64,000 nt of DNA from an uncultured Lacinutrix sp. (GTDB taxonomy: Bacteria > Bacteroidota > Bacteroidia > Flavobacteriales > Flavobacteriaceae). A program made the translations under genes and the position numbers. Location of the stretch: the NCBI RefSeq assembly GCF_947500605.1, contig NZ_CANMSJ010000007.1, forward strand, positions 117,869 to 181,868, in the 5' to 3' direction. Of this stretch, positions 17,720 to 26,568 are shown one piece after another. The notes beneath the pieces are model-generated. The model was not told where the DNA came from and did no database searches. It was given only the letters and a program-made list of their open reading frames with translations. Numbering within the stretch: the stretch's first letter is position 1; the number at the start of each line of letters is the position of its first letter.

Positions 17720-19149
17720 TGAGTAACATAACAGGAAATATAAAAAGTATACGCGATATCATGCGTAAAGACACAGGAGTAGATGGAGACGCACAGCGTA
17801 TCTCGCAAATGGTCTGGATGCTTTTTATGAAAATATTTGCCGATAAAGAAGAAGAATGGGAAATTACGATAGACAATTACGAAAGCCCAATTCCTGAAAA
17901 CTTAAAATGGCAAAACTGGGCAGCAGACGATGAAGGCTTAACAGGTGATGCCTTAATGGAGTTTATAGAAAACGAGTTGTTTCCTGCTTTAAAAGAGTTG
18001 GATATTACGATAAGTCCACAAGCAAAAATTATCCGTTCTGTATTTGATGATACGTATAACTTTATGAAAAACGGAACACTCTTCCGTCAAGTCATAAATG
18101 TGATTAACGATATCAATTTTAATAGCTCGGAAGACAGTCATGTGTTTAACGATATTTACGAAACTATTTTAAAAGACCTACAATCTGCAGGTTCTTCCGG
18201 TGAGTATTACACACCAAGAGCCGTAACGCAGTTTATGGTAGATATGATTAATCCACAATTAGGAGAAAGTGTTTTAGATCCTGCTTGTGGTACAGGAGGT
18301 TTTTTAACCTGTACAATAGACCATGTAAGAAATCAAGTAAAAGATTATAAAGAGCGTAAAGTATTACAAAAATCGATACGTGGTATTGAGAAAAAACCAT
18401 TGCCACATTTACTTTGTACCACCAATTTAATGTTACATGGTTTCGATTTGCCAGCAGTACGCAGAGACAATTTACTAAGCAAACCTTATGCAGATTGGGG
18501 AGCAAAGGACAAGTTAGATATTATACTCTCTAATCCACCTTTTGGAGGTGTAGAAGAAGATGGTACAGAAACCAACTTCCCTAAAAAGTTTAGAACCAAA
18601 GAAACAGCCGATTTATTCCTAGCCTTAATCATTAAACTATTAAAAGATAAAGGACGTTGTGCTATTGTATTACCAGATGGAACTTTGTTTGGGGAAGGTA
18701 TGAAAACACGCCTAAAAGAAGAGTTGTTAGAGAGATGTAACCTACATACCATAGTCCGTTTACCAAATGGTGTTTTTAATCCATATACAAGTATTAAAAC
18801 CAACCTGTTGTTTTTTGAAAAAGGAACGCCTACTAAAGAGATTTGGTATTACGAACATCCATATCCAGAGGGTGTAAAAAGTTATAACAAAACCAAGCCT
18901 ATCAACATTAAAGAGTTTGATACAGAAAAAACATGGTGGAGTAACAGAGAGGAAAACACGCAAGCTTGGAAAGTTTCTATTGACGAAATAAAAAAGCGAG
19001 GTTACAATTTAGATATTAAAAACCCACACCAAGAAGTAGATACATTAGCAAGTCCAGAAATTTTATTAAAGAAGTTTAGAACTACCGAAGCTAAAATTTC
19101 TAGTATACAAGACGAAATTATAAATGTATTAACTGAAGCTTTAAAATAG
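17719..19149 (+). CDS. hsdM: Type I restriction-modification DNA methyltransferase HsdM
   Basis: N6-adenine methyltransferase subunit. 476 residues. The N-terminal HsdM_N helical domain (about 5-130) is followed by GEYYTPR (161-167), the SAM-binding motif I DPACGTGGF (187-195) and catalytic motif IV NPPF (272-275). The start overlaps the hsdR stop by one base, indicating translational coupling. The order R-M-S in one operon, with M acting with S to modify and with R to restrict, is standard. The C-terminal helix ends in a coiled-coil-like stretch that typically contacts HsdS. Confidence 0.96.
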   Translation: MSNITGNIKSIRDIMRKDTGVDGDAQRISQMVWMLFMKIFADKEEEWEITIDNYESPIPENLKWQNWAADDEGLTGDALMEFIENELFPALKELDITISPQAKIIRSVFDDTYNFMKNGTLFRQVINVINDINFNSSEDSHVFNDIYETILKDLQSAGSSGEYYTPRAVTQFMVDMINPQLGESVLDPACGTGGFLTCTIDHVRNQVKDYKERKVLQKSIRGIEKKPLPHLLCTTNLMLHGFDLPAVRRDNLLSKPYADWGAKDKLDIILSNPPFGGVEEDGTETNFPKKFRTKETADLFLALIIKLLKDKGRCAIVLPDGTLFGEGMKTRLKEELLERCNLHTIVRLPNGVFNPYTSIKTNLLFFEKGTPTKEIWYYEHPYPEGVKSYNKTKPINIKEFDTEKTWWSNREENTQAWKVSIDEIKKRGYNLDIKNPHQEVDTLASPEILLKKFRTTEAKISSIQDEIINVLTEALK

Positions 19150-19225
19150 ACTGTCATTGCCTCGAATCCGTCATTGCGAGGGAAGCATGACCGAAGCAAT
19201 CTCATCAATAGAAGCAATCTCATAA
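19150..19225. repeat. GTCATTGCGAGG-type repeat between hsdM and hsdS
   Basis: Contains GTCATTGC-CTCGAATCC, then GTCATTGCGAGGGAAGCATG and two AGAAGCAATCTC or GAAGCAATCTC segments. The same repeat type occurs near 4628. It separates two genes that usually abut or overlap, so it looks inserted. Only 6 bp remain between its end and the hsdS start. Confidence 0.6.
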
Positions 19226-19231
19226 TTATAT

Positions 19232-20950
19232 ATGAAACTACTACAACATTTTAAAGAACTTACGGTTAGCCCTAAAAATGCCAAAGAATTAAAAGGCTTG
19301 ATTCTACAATTGGCAATACAAGGAAAATTAACTGCTACTTGGAGAACAGAAAATTTAGATATTGAACCTGCTTCAGAATTATTAAAGAAAATAAAAAAGG
19401 AAAGAATTCAATTAATTAAGGAGAGAAAAATAAAAAAAGAAAAACCATTATCGCCAATCACTAAAGATGATATTCCTTGTCTGTTGCCTGAAAGTTGGGT
19501 TTGGAAACGTTTAGGCGAAATAGTAACATTAAAAAGTGGTACAACTTTTAATAAATCCTTGGAAGAAACTTCTGGAGATTATATGTATGTTAAAGTTGGA
19601 GCAATGAATTTACCTGGGAATGAAAATATTATTACAACTTCTAACCTATTTGTTAACTCTAATGATAAAATAGATAAATCGTTAATACCAATACGGAGTA
19701 TAATATTTCCCAAAAGAGGTGGAGCAATTGCTACAAATAAGAAAAGAATTGTAAAAGAGCCTATTCTTGTTGACTTAAATACTATGGCTATTATCAGCCC
19801 AGAAACATTTAGTTTTATGTATTTAAAATATTGGTTTGATTCAATTGATTTATGGTCTTTAAATAATGGAACTAGCGTTCCTCAGATAAACAATAAAGAT
19901 ATTGCTCCTTTATTGTTTTCTGTCCCACCACTAGAAGAACAAAAAGTAATCGTAAAAGTAGTAGAAACCCTTTTTAAAGAAGTAGAGCAATTAGAGCAAT
20001 TAACCGTTGAACGAATTAGTTTAAAAGAAGATTTTGTAGCTTCTGCATTAAACCAACTCACCACAAATAATGCTAACCAAGAATGGACTTTTTTACAAGC
20101 CCATTTTAAAAGCTTCTTTAATGAAACCACCAACATTAAAAAGTTAAGAGAAACAGTTTTACAATTAGCTGTACAAGGAAAGTTAACAGCAGATTGGAGA
20201 GTTAATAATCCAGATACAGAAGATGCTTCTGTTTTACTAAGACGTATTCAAGAAGAGAAAGCACAACTTATAAAAGATAAAAAGATAAAAAAGGAAAAAG
20301 CGTTGCCAAAAATTACTAAAGAGGAGATTCCTTATGAGTTACCTGAAGGTTGGAGTTGGTGTAGGTTACAAGATTTAGAATATTTATTGGGAGATGGTAT
20401 TCACGGAACACCAGAATATACGATAAATGGAGAATATCATTTTATAAATGGAAATAATTTATCCGATGGTATTATCGAAATAAAACCCAACACTAAAGCA
20501 GTTTCAAAAGAAGAATTTTTAAAACATAAAAGAATTTTAAATGATAGAACAGTTTTAGTATCAATTAATGGTACTATTGGTAATACAGCATTTTATAATA
20601 ATGAAAAAGTAATGTTAGGTAAAAGTGCTTGTTACTTCAATTTACTATCTGAAATTGATAAGGAATATATACGACAATTAATTAAGTCAAAATATTTTCT
20701 TGACTATGCATTTTCTTCTGCTACACAAATGACTATTAAAAATGTATCCCTAAGAACAATGAGGTCATTTCTTGTCCCTTTACCATCAATTAATGAACAA
20801 AAAACTATTGTGCAAAAAGTAAATGCTTTAATGGGTTTATGTGATGCTTTAGAACAAGAAGTACAACAAAGCCAACAATATAGTGAGCAGCTAATGCAGA
20901 GTTGTTTGCGTGAGGTTTTTGAGGGAGAACGTAAAACTGTTGAGGTATGA
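19232..20950 (+). CDS. hsdS: Type I restriction-modification specificity subunit HsdS
   Basis: Sequence-recognition subunit. 572 residues with the classical two-fold layout. Half 1 has a helical spacer LKGLILQLAIQGKLTATWR then TRD1, opened by LPESWVWKRLGEIV. The central coiled coil (SVPPLEEQKVIVKVVETLFKEVEQLEQL) follows. Half 2 repeats the spacer (LRETVLQLAVQGKLTADWR) then TRD2, opened by LPEGWSWCRLQDLE. The C-terminal coiled coil (PSINEQKTIVQKVNALMG then CDALEQEVQQSQQYSEQL) closes it. Two intact TRDs imply a bipartite target. Degenerate copies of this tail occur at 22725-22973 and 24067-24168. The stop overlaps the next gene by 4 bp. Confidence 0.94.
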   Translation: MKLLQHFKELTVSPKNAKELKGLILQLAIQGKLTATWRTENLDIEPASELLKKIKKERIQLIKERKIKKEKPLSPITKDDIPCLLPESWVWKRLGEIVTLKSGTTFNKSLEETSGDYMYVKVGAMNLPGNENIITTSNLFVNSNDKIDKSLIPIRSIIFPKRGGAIATNKKRIVKEPILVDLNTMAIISPETFSFMYLKYWFDSIDLWSLNNGTSVPQINNKDIAPLLFSVPPLEEQKVIVKVVETLFKEVEQLEQLTVERISLKEDFVASALNQLTTNNANQEWTFLQAHFKSFFNETTNIKKLRETVLQLAVQGKLTADWRVNNPDTEDASVLLRRIQEEKAQLIKDKKIKKEKALPKITKEEIPYELPEGWSWCRLQDLEYLLGDGIHGTPEYTINGEYHFINGNNLSDGIIEIKPNTKAVSKEEFLKHKRILNDRTVLVSINGTIGNTAFYNNEKVMLGKSACYFNLLSEIDKEYIRQLIKSKYFLDYAFSSATQMTIKNVSLRTMRSFLVPLPSINEQKTIVQKVNALMGLCDALEQEVQQSQQYSEQLMQSCLREVFEGERKTVEV

Positions 20951-21363
20951 AAAATATATTAAAAGAATATGTTATTAATGGGACTTATACTTTTGAGTTA
21001 GGTGATAAATTGTCTGTTGCTACAAAGGGTGTAAAGAATGAACCTGGTGTTTATTTGTTCTACACAATTAAAAACCAAATAGAAGAATTAGTTTATATAG
21101 GTTCTTCAGGTACAATGCAACAAAATGGAATTTTTAAAGATCAATTACTAAAAAAGCGATTACAAAATAAACAAGAAGGTGTCAGAAGACAGGTTTTTTT
21201 TGAAATGAAAATCAAACAAGATAATATAGATGCAATAAAAGTTGAATGGTATGTTACATTTAATGAAAATATCAAACACTTACCTGCATACATAGAAGCA
21301 AAGTTACTACAAGCTTATTATGACGATAATAAACAGCTTCCTATTTGGAATAAAAAAGCCTAA
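20947..21363 (+). CDS. Small GIY-YIG nuclease-like protein
   Basis: 138 residues, overlapping the hsdS stop codon by four bases (ATGA), hence co-translated with the restriction system. PGVYLFYT (residues 33-40) followed by LVYIGSSG (48-55) matches the GVY...VYIG core of GIY-YIG nucleases. The later catalytic Arg and Glu are plausibly in the LLKKRLQNK region and in AYIEAKLLQAYY. No DNA-binding extension is present. It may be a stand-alone effector or accessory nuclease. Gene order hsdS-GIY-YIG-PD(D/E)XK suggests cargo added behind the specificity subunit. Confidence 0.68.
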   Translation: MKNILKEYVINGTYTFELGDKLSVATKGVKNEPGVYLFYTIKNQIEELVYIGSSGTMQQNGIFKDQLLKKRLQNKQEGVRRQVFFEMKIKQDNIDAIKVEWYVTFNENIKHLPAYIEAKLLQAYYDDNKQLPIWNKKA

Positions 21364-21383
21364 TTGAGTAAAAATTAAAACCG

Positions 21384-22169
21384 ATGGATGATAAAAGTTA
21401 CGACTTAAATAAATTATTTGATTTTTTTGAATATTGGAACGCATACACACACCCAACAGAATTTTATAATGAAGGATGGTTGTTAAAAGTGTTAGTGTAT
21501 GCAATTACAGATTTTGGTTTAAAAGAAAATCCGCTATATGTAAATGAAAAAGAGAAGTTTTTTAGTGAGGGCTTACTGTATTCTCCATTTTTACAAAGAT
21601 TTAAAGGAGATTCACTTGCTGAAACTCATACCCACGCTGATGGTGTAATTGGAAATTTTGAAGTTGGAAGCGACAACAGTAAAGGTTCTCTACATTTAGT
21701 TGGTGATAAATTAAATGTTTTTGAGGCAAAAATTAATTCTGAATTTTCTAAAAAAGTTACGAATGCATCATTTTATAACCAAGCAGCGAGGTATGTTGCC
21801 TGTATAGCAGAAACCATTGATAAAGCTAATAAACTAGAAGTTTTAAATGATTTATCTGTAGGTTTTTATTTAGTGGTTCCAAAAAATCAATATAAAAGGA
21901 AGAAGACTTTTGCAAATTTTTTGGAAAAGGAACACGTTTTGGATACTGTTGAAAAAAGAGTTGGTCAATATCAAAATGAAGCTGATTATGAAAAAAGAAA
22001 AGAATGGCTGGAAACAAAATTTAAATCCGTTCATAAAAAAATAGTAATAGAGACGCTTTTTTATGAGGATATAATTAAAGAATTAGAAGGTTATAAATAT
22101 AAAGATGAGATTAATGGCTTTTATGAAACTTGTAAAAAATATAACAAAATCAAGAACAAAACGAAATGA
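21384..22169 (+). CDS. Predicted PD-(D/E)XK-type nuclease, cargo of the RM island
   Basis: 261 residues, no family recognised by name. The segment THADGVIGNFEVG, then KLNVFEAKINSEF and FYNQAARYVA fits the D...(E)xK...Q arrangement of PD-(D/E)XK enzymes (D86, E114-A-K116, Q133), with beta strands around it. The N-terminus is acidic and aromatic; the C-terminus is a lysine-rich helix. It begins 20 bp after the GIY-YIG gene. The nuclease call is inference from the motif layout. It could equally be a nuclease-fold protein without activity. Confidence 0.6.
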   Translation: MDDKSYDLNKLFDFFEYWNAYTHPTEFYNEGWLLKVLVYAITDFGLKENPLYVNEKEKFFSEGLLYSPFLQRFKGDSLAETHTHADGVIGNFEVGSDNSKGSLHLVGDKLNVFEAKINSEFSKKVTNASFYNQAARYVACIAETIDKANKLEVLNDLSVGFYLVVPKNQYKRKKTFANFLEKEHVLDTVEKRVGQYQNEADYEKRKEWLETKFKSVHKKIVIETLFYEDIIKELEGYKYKDEINGFYETCKKYNKIKNKTK

Positions 22170-22227
22170 TGATGCAGCGTGTTTTGAGGAGAAAGTAAAA
22201 CTACTGAGGTTAATTAAATATAGTCAA

Positions 22228-22719
22228 ATGAAAACATCACCATATCTAAGTAATCAAAATCGTTTGGCAGACGTAATTGCTGCCATTCAAGTAATGGGAA
22301 GTTATAAGTTTTACAAACTTAATTTTTCTGATTGGGCAGACAGAATAAGTGGAGATTTGAATGAGGCAGACAAATGGGGAAAAGTATTTATTGAGCATCC
22401 AGAATTTTTTAGAATAGATCAAACTAAAAAGAAAGCATCTTTAGTGTGGAGGCGTAATCATCCAAAAAATTACAATGTTGATACTAGAAATGAAATTACT
22501 AAAGCAGATTTTCTGGCACTTTCGGATGAAAAAAAAACTCGTATTTCAAGAAGCCCATTAAGTAATAATGATATATCGATGCTTATAGAATCAGCTATTA
22601 GTTTACATTCAAGAGCATTACAGCTAAAACAAGACAGCAGATGGTGGATTCCAATAGTAATTGGTGTGATTGCAGGAGTAGTTTCCTTTATAGCTAATAA
22701 AGTTATGGGGAATATTTAA
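22228..22719 (+). CDS. Unknown protein with C-terminal membrane anchor
   Basis: 163 residues from the ATG at 22228. A longer reading from 22105 would overlap the preceding gene by 65 bp and adds a low-complexity basic N-terminus, so I reject it. The soluble part starts SPYLSNQNRLADVIAAIQVMG, includes WADRISG and KWGKVFIEHPEFFR, then SLVWRRNHPKNYN. It ends with one transmembrane helix (WWIPIVIGVIAGVVSFIAN) near the C-terminus. A tail-anchored, small winged-helix-like domain is compatible with the sequence. It sits between a PD-(D/E)XK-like gene and an hsdS-tail fragment. Function unknown. Confidence 0.65.
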   Translation: MKTSPYLSNQNRLADVIAAIQVMGSYKFYKLNFSDWADRISGDLNEADKWGKVFIEHPEFFRIDQTKKKASLVWRRNHPKNYNVDTRNEITKADFLALSDEKKTRISRSPLSNNDISMLIESAISLHSRALQLKQDSRWWIPIVIGVIAGVVSFIANKVMGNI

Positions 22720-22724
22720 GCATA

Positions 22725-22973
22725 ATGAAAATTGAGATTGGTATAAATAAATCAGAAAAAAAAGCCATTGTAAAGAAAGTAAATGCTTTAATGGGTTTGT
22801 GTGATAACTTAGAGCAAGAAGTACAACAAAGTCAAGAACATAGTGAGATGTTAATGAAGAGTTGTTTGCTGGAGGTTTTTGCGAGCAAAGAGAGTAAAGT
22901 TTATAAAATCGAGGATAGTGAGTGTTTGATGGCTGCGGAGGACACTGTTAATATAAAAAAGGAAAAAAAATGA
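22725..22973 (+). pseudogene. HsdS C-terminal tail fragment, copy 2
   Basis: 82-codon frame. After nine unrelated residues it repeats the end of HsdS: KKVNALMGLCDNLEQEVQQS versus QKVNALMGLCDALEQEVQQS, then SCLLEVF versus SCLREVF. DNA similarity is also obvious over about 140 bp. It has its own ATG and overlaps the next gene's start by 4 bp (ATGA), so it may still be translated and coupled. As a specificity subunit it is non-functional since both TRDs are missing, but a free coiled coil could still bind HsdM or HsdS. Confidence 0.75.
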
Positions 22974-24064
22974 ATATTGAAAACTTTTCCAGCATTTTAG
23001 CTGAAGTGAAAGCGAAAAAAGAGGCATATCGCAGTCTTTATATAGAGCAAAATAAAGTAGAAGCATTTGATTTCAACCTTTTCGATTTTTTCAGAATAGG
23101 AGAAAATAAGATATCACAATTATTAGCTTTTTTATTGAATCCAAAAGAATCCCACGGACAAGGAGATTTATTTCTTAGAAGTTTTTTTGCGAGATTAAAA
23201 ATTGATTATCCAGAAACCGATGTGTTGGAAATCTGTTGTGAGAAAACAATTGAAAACAATCGTCGCCTTGATATTTATATTCGCTTTAAAAATTATGCAT
23301 TGGCCATAGAGAATAAAGTTTGGGCTGCAGATCAATATAATCAGCTTCGGGACTATAATCATTATTTAAACACTAATTTTCCAGGTGCTTATCATTTAAT
23401 TTATTTAAATCCATATGGGAATAGTCCATCCATTGGAAGTATGCAAACAGCACATACTGATAAATTAAAAAAAGAAAAACGATTAAAAATACTTAGTTAT
23501 ACTAAAAACATCATTCCAATATTAGATGCTTGGGCTATCGAATGCGAAGCACCAAGAGTTGTTTTTTTTATTAATGAATTAAAAATGCATTTTAAAAATA
23601 GTTTTTTAGGAACAAAATCAAACGCTATGAAAAGCGAACTAAAAGATTTAATTTACCAAAATAAACCAGAAGTAGTTTCTTTGGTATCTGCCTATGAAAG
23701 TATTTTCCAAGATGTATCTCATAAGCACGAACAGTGCTCGGAAATATTGAATAAACTAGAATTCAACACACCTGAAAATGTTGCTTTAAGGTTTATGTTA
23801 CCTTTTGATCATGAGCGAAAGCGCGTCAGTAAATATGCAATTGTAATTGGAAGAAATAAAGTATTTGTACAACTTGTTCAAGATGGTATAAACCTGCATC
23901 CTTTTAATTATTGTGAAGAAGGAGTAGATGCTGCATTTGATGAAAAAATCAATTTACTAAATCTTGAACATGAAAAAGATTTCTCACGTGTTGATAAAGG
24001 GAAGATTGTAGATGAAATTGTATCCCAAGTAGAACGAATTTTGGAGATGATTTCTAATGAATAG
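22970..24064 (+). CDS. PD-(D/E)XK nuclease superfamily protein (PDDEXK_4-like)
   Basis: 364 residues resembling the PDDEXK_4 family found in many restriction-modification and defence loci. ENKISQLLAFLLNPKESHGQGDLFLRSFF (start residue 45) is the family's helical signature. The catalytic segment is RRLDIYI (D101), then AIENKVWAADQYNQL (E114, K116, Q122). The C-terminal third is likely substrate-binding. It starts inside the stop of the HsdS-tail fragment and is followed immediately by another HsdS-tail fragment, so it looks like a cassette between two tails. The exact substrate is unknown. Confidence 0.8.
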   Translation: MNIENFSSILAEVKAKKEAYRSLYIEQNKVEAFDFNLFDFFRIGENKISQLLAFLLNPKESHGQGDLFLRSFFARLKIDYPETDVLEICCEKTIENNRRLDIYIRFKNYALAIENKVWAADQYNQLRDYNHYLNTNFPGAYHLIYLNPYGNSPSIGSMQTAHTDKLKKEKRLKILSYTKNIIPILDAWAIECEAPRVVFFINELKMHFKNSFLGTKSNAMKSELKDLIYQNKPEVVSLVSAYESIFQDVSHKHEQCSEILNKLEFNTPENVALRFMLPFDHERKRVSKYAIVIGRNKVFVQLVQDGINLHPFNYCEEGVDAAFDEKINLLNLEHEKDFSRVDKGKIVDEIVSQVERILEMISNE

Positions 24065-24066
24065 AA

Positions 24067-24168
24067 GATGGTTCAGAGCAAAAAGTACAACAAAGCCAAG
24101 AGCAAAGCGAGCAGTTAGTGCAGAGTTGTTTGCGGGAGGTTTTTACAGGAGATAAAGAAGTTAGTTAA
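24067..24168 (+). pseudogene. HsdS C-terminal tail fragment, copy 3
   Basis: Directly after the preceding stop, the frame reads ...EQKVQQSQEQSEQLVQSCLR, then EVFTGDKEVS and stop. It matches the last 35 residues of HsdS (QEVQQSQQYSEQLMQSCLR), and the DNA is closely similar (AAAGTACAACAAAGCCAA, GAGTTGTTTGCG). It lacks a start codon in frame. Confidence 0.75.
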
Positions 24169-24195
24169 ATATTATTTTTTAAACTTTTAGATTTA

Positions 24196-25707
24196 ATGAA
24201 AGTCAATTTATATAAAGGGCAAGATTCTTATAATGTTAATGAATTTTACTTAGATAAGGATGGTTGGGATGATTGGAATTACAAAACATTATTTGATTTA
24301 CATTATTATAATGAAAATAATGAGTTTGAAAATATTGGTTCAGTTAAAATTGCTAATAAAAAATTATCTAGAGGTTCAACTATTGTTCCTGATAGTTTCG
24401 AGCAGTTAAATGAAGATTTTTTCTCACTAGGAGTTGATAAGGTTTATTATGAAAATTTAAGTAATTTAAACGAAACAGCTAGAAACTTTCTACTAACAGC
24501 TTTAAATGATATTGCTTTAAATGAAGAGCTTTTTGATGAAGTTATTGATTGGAATGTAACAACAACTTCTCTTTTAAGAGGTATTTCTGTAGAAGATGTT
24601 ATTAGTGATTTTAGAGACTTAGCAAATGGAGATGCTATTCTTTCTGAATATAAGTTTAAATATAATTTCCCAAATACTAAATCGAGTATTGCTCCAAGAC
24701 CTCCTATTACTTTTAATGTTGTACCTCATAATTTACCGATAACTAACATACATGTTTTAATAGGAAGTAATGGCGTAGGTAAAACCTATCATTTAAATAA
24801 TATGATAGATGCTTTACTTAATAATTCTAAATCTAATTCTAAATATGGATATTTTACTTCTGAAACAGAGTCGGATGAAATATTTGCTAATTTAGTTTCT
24901 GTTTCTTTTAGTGCTTTTGATGACAGAGATCCACCTGAAGAAAGAAAAGATAAATCAAAAAGTATTAATTATTCATATATAGGATTGAAACGAGTAAATT
25001 CTGATAAAAATTCAGCGCCTAAAAGCACAACAATCTTAAAAAATGAATTTATTAAGAGTTTAGAGTCTATCTTAAAAAGCGCAAAATGGAGACGATTAAA
25101 ATCGGCACTTTTAATCTTATCATCAGATCCAGTTTTTAGCCAATTTAATTTTATTGAAGTAATAGAAAATTATAATTTCTCCAAAATTGAAGTTAATATA
25201 AACAAAGAAATAGGAGATTTATTTAGAACTTTAAGTTCTGGACATAAAATAGTACTATTGACAATGGTTAGGCTTATTGATACCGTAGAAGAGAGAAGTT
25301 TAGTATTATTAGATGAACCAGAAACACATTTACATCCACCTTTATTATCTGCTTTTATGAAAGCACTTTCAAATTTACTTAGGCAAAGAAATGCTGTAGC
25401 TATAATAGCTACGCATTCTCCAGTAGTTTTACAAGAAGTGCCTAAAAGTTGTGTTTGGAAATTTAGTCGAGTAGGAAGCTACTCTAAAGCAGAAAGATTA
25501 TCCATTGAATCTTATGGAGAAAATTTAGGGACGTTAACAAGAGAGGTTTTTGGATTTGAAGTAACTGATTCAGGTTTTCATAAGTTAGTATCTGATATTG
25601 TAAATGATAGTTATAGTTATAACGAAGTGTACGAAAAATTTAATGGAGAGTTAGGATTAGAAGCGCAATCCATTATTCGTGCTTTATTAAATACAAGAAT
25701 TTATTAA
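24196..25707 (+). CDS. AAA/ABC-type ATPase of a two-gene defence pair (Septu PtuA-like)
   Basis: 503 residues. The first 170 residues are an acidic domain I do not recognise. The ATPase follows with Walker A GSNGVGKT (190-197), an ABC-like signature LSSGH (346-350), Walker B LVLLDEPE (369-376) and the H-loop ATHSP (405-409). This is the SMC/OLD/RecF-like arrangement used by many phage-defence ATPases. The following HNH gene starts 3 bp after its stop. An ATPase plus HNH pair is the architecture of Septu (PtuA/PtuB). The unusually long N-terminal domain means it may be a distinct type. Expected role: sensing invasion and licensing the nuclease. Confidence 0.78.
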   Translation: MKVNLYKGQDSYNVNEFYLDKDGWDDWNYKTLFDLHYYNENNEFENIGSVKIANKKLSRGSTIVPDSFEQLNEDFFSLGVDKVYYENLSNLNETARNFLLTALNDIALNEELFDEVIDWNVTTTSLLRGISVEDVISDFRDLANGDAILSEYKFKYNFPNTKSSIAPRPPITFNVVPHNLPITNIHVLIGSNGVGKTYHLNNMIDALLNNSKSNSKYGYFTSETESDEIFANLVSVSFSAFDDRDPPEERKDKSKSINYSYIGLKRVNSDKNSAPKSTTILKNEFIKSLESILKSAKWRRLKSALLILSSDPVFSQFNFIEVIENYNFSKIEVNINKEIGDLFRTLSSGHKIVLLTMVRLIDTVEERSLVLLDEPETHLHPPLLSAFMKALSNLLRQRNAVAIIATHSPVVLQEVPKSCVWKFSRVGSYSKAERLSIESYGENLGTLTREVFGFEVTDSGFHKLVSDIVNDSYSYNEVYEKFNGELGLEAQSIIRALLNTRIY

Positions 25708-25710
25708 TCT

Positions 25711-26553
25711 ATGAGAAAACTTAATATGCCAATTGAGGACGCGATAGATGTATTTGATTTATGTATAAGTAAGGTGCAAAATGCTGATTTAAAAGAGAGG
25801 CTAGAAAATTGTAAGCCATCAATCGTGACTGCTGCAGCTGATTATACAACTAAAGCGCCAAGAATTGAGCTTCACACCATTGCAACTCACGATTCAATTA
25901 ATGGGAATGTTACTAAAGAAGAAATGAAAAAAGTCTATTCAGATAGAATGGTAGGAGCTAAATCTCCTGGTCGTTATATTTATGACAAATGGAGAGCTTC
26001 TGCTCCTAATAATATTTGTCCTTTATGTGCTCAAAGAACAACAGACACTTTAGACCACCATTTACCAAAAGGTCATTACCCAATTTACTCTGTTGTTCCA
26101 ATTAACATATTTCCTGCCTGTAGTTCTTGTAATAAAATTAAATTAGATGCAGTATCTGATACTCCAGAAACAGATCATATTCATCCCTATTTTGATGATG
26201 TGGAAGATGAATTATGGTTAAAAGCAGAAGTTATTGAATTAAAACCTGCTTCCTTAAGGTTTTATACTATTAAACCAGATCATTGGGACGACATCAAGTA
26301 TGCAAGGATTCAAAATCATTTTAGATTGTTTGAGTTAGAAAAGTTGTATGCATCGCATAGTGGTGAGGAATTGGCTATGAATTACTTTAGAATAAATAAT
26401 ATGTTTGAGTCTGGTGGAGCATTATCTGTTAGAAATTTTCTTAAAGATGGTTGGTTGAGTATGAGCAATGCTAATTTAAATTCATGGCAAACTGCTACTT
26501 ATGAAGCATTATATAATTCTAATTGGTATCAAGAAGGTGGTTTTAAACCATAA
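25711..26553 (+). CDS. HNH endonuclease partner (Septu PtuB-like)
   Basis: 280 residues. The zinc-bound HNH core is CPLCAQR (103-109), DHHLPK (115-120) and CSSCNKIK (137-144), spaced as in CxxC...HH...CxxC HNH nucleases. About 95 residues precede it and 130 follow, the latter rich in Trp/Tyr and possibly an ATPase-docking domain. It is in one transcription unit with the AAA ATPase. The usual PtuB is shorter, so the flanking domains are noteworthy. The nuclease call is strong; the Septu assignment is inference. Confidence 0.78.
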   Translation: MRKLNMPIEDAIDVFDLCISKVQNADLKERLENCKPSIVTAAADYTTKAPRIELHTIATHDSINGNVTKEEMKKVYSDRMVGAKSPGRYIYDKWRASAPNNICPLCAQRTTDTLDHHLPKGHYPIYSVVPINIFPACSSCNKIKLDAVSDTPETDHIHPYFDDVEDELWLKAEVIELKPASLRFYTIKPDHWDDIKYARIQNHFRLFELEKLYASHSGEELAMNYFRINNMFESGGALSVRNFLKDGWLSMSNANLNSWQTATYEALYNSNWYQEGGFKP

Positions 26554-26568
26554 TAATTAAGATAAAAT

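Noticed and set aside
22105..22227. Longer N-terminus for the membrane-anchored gene
   Set aside because: It would overlap the preceding gene by 65 bp and adds an unlikely basic low-complexity stretch.
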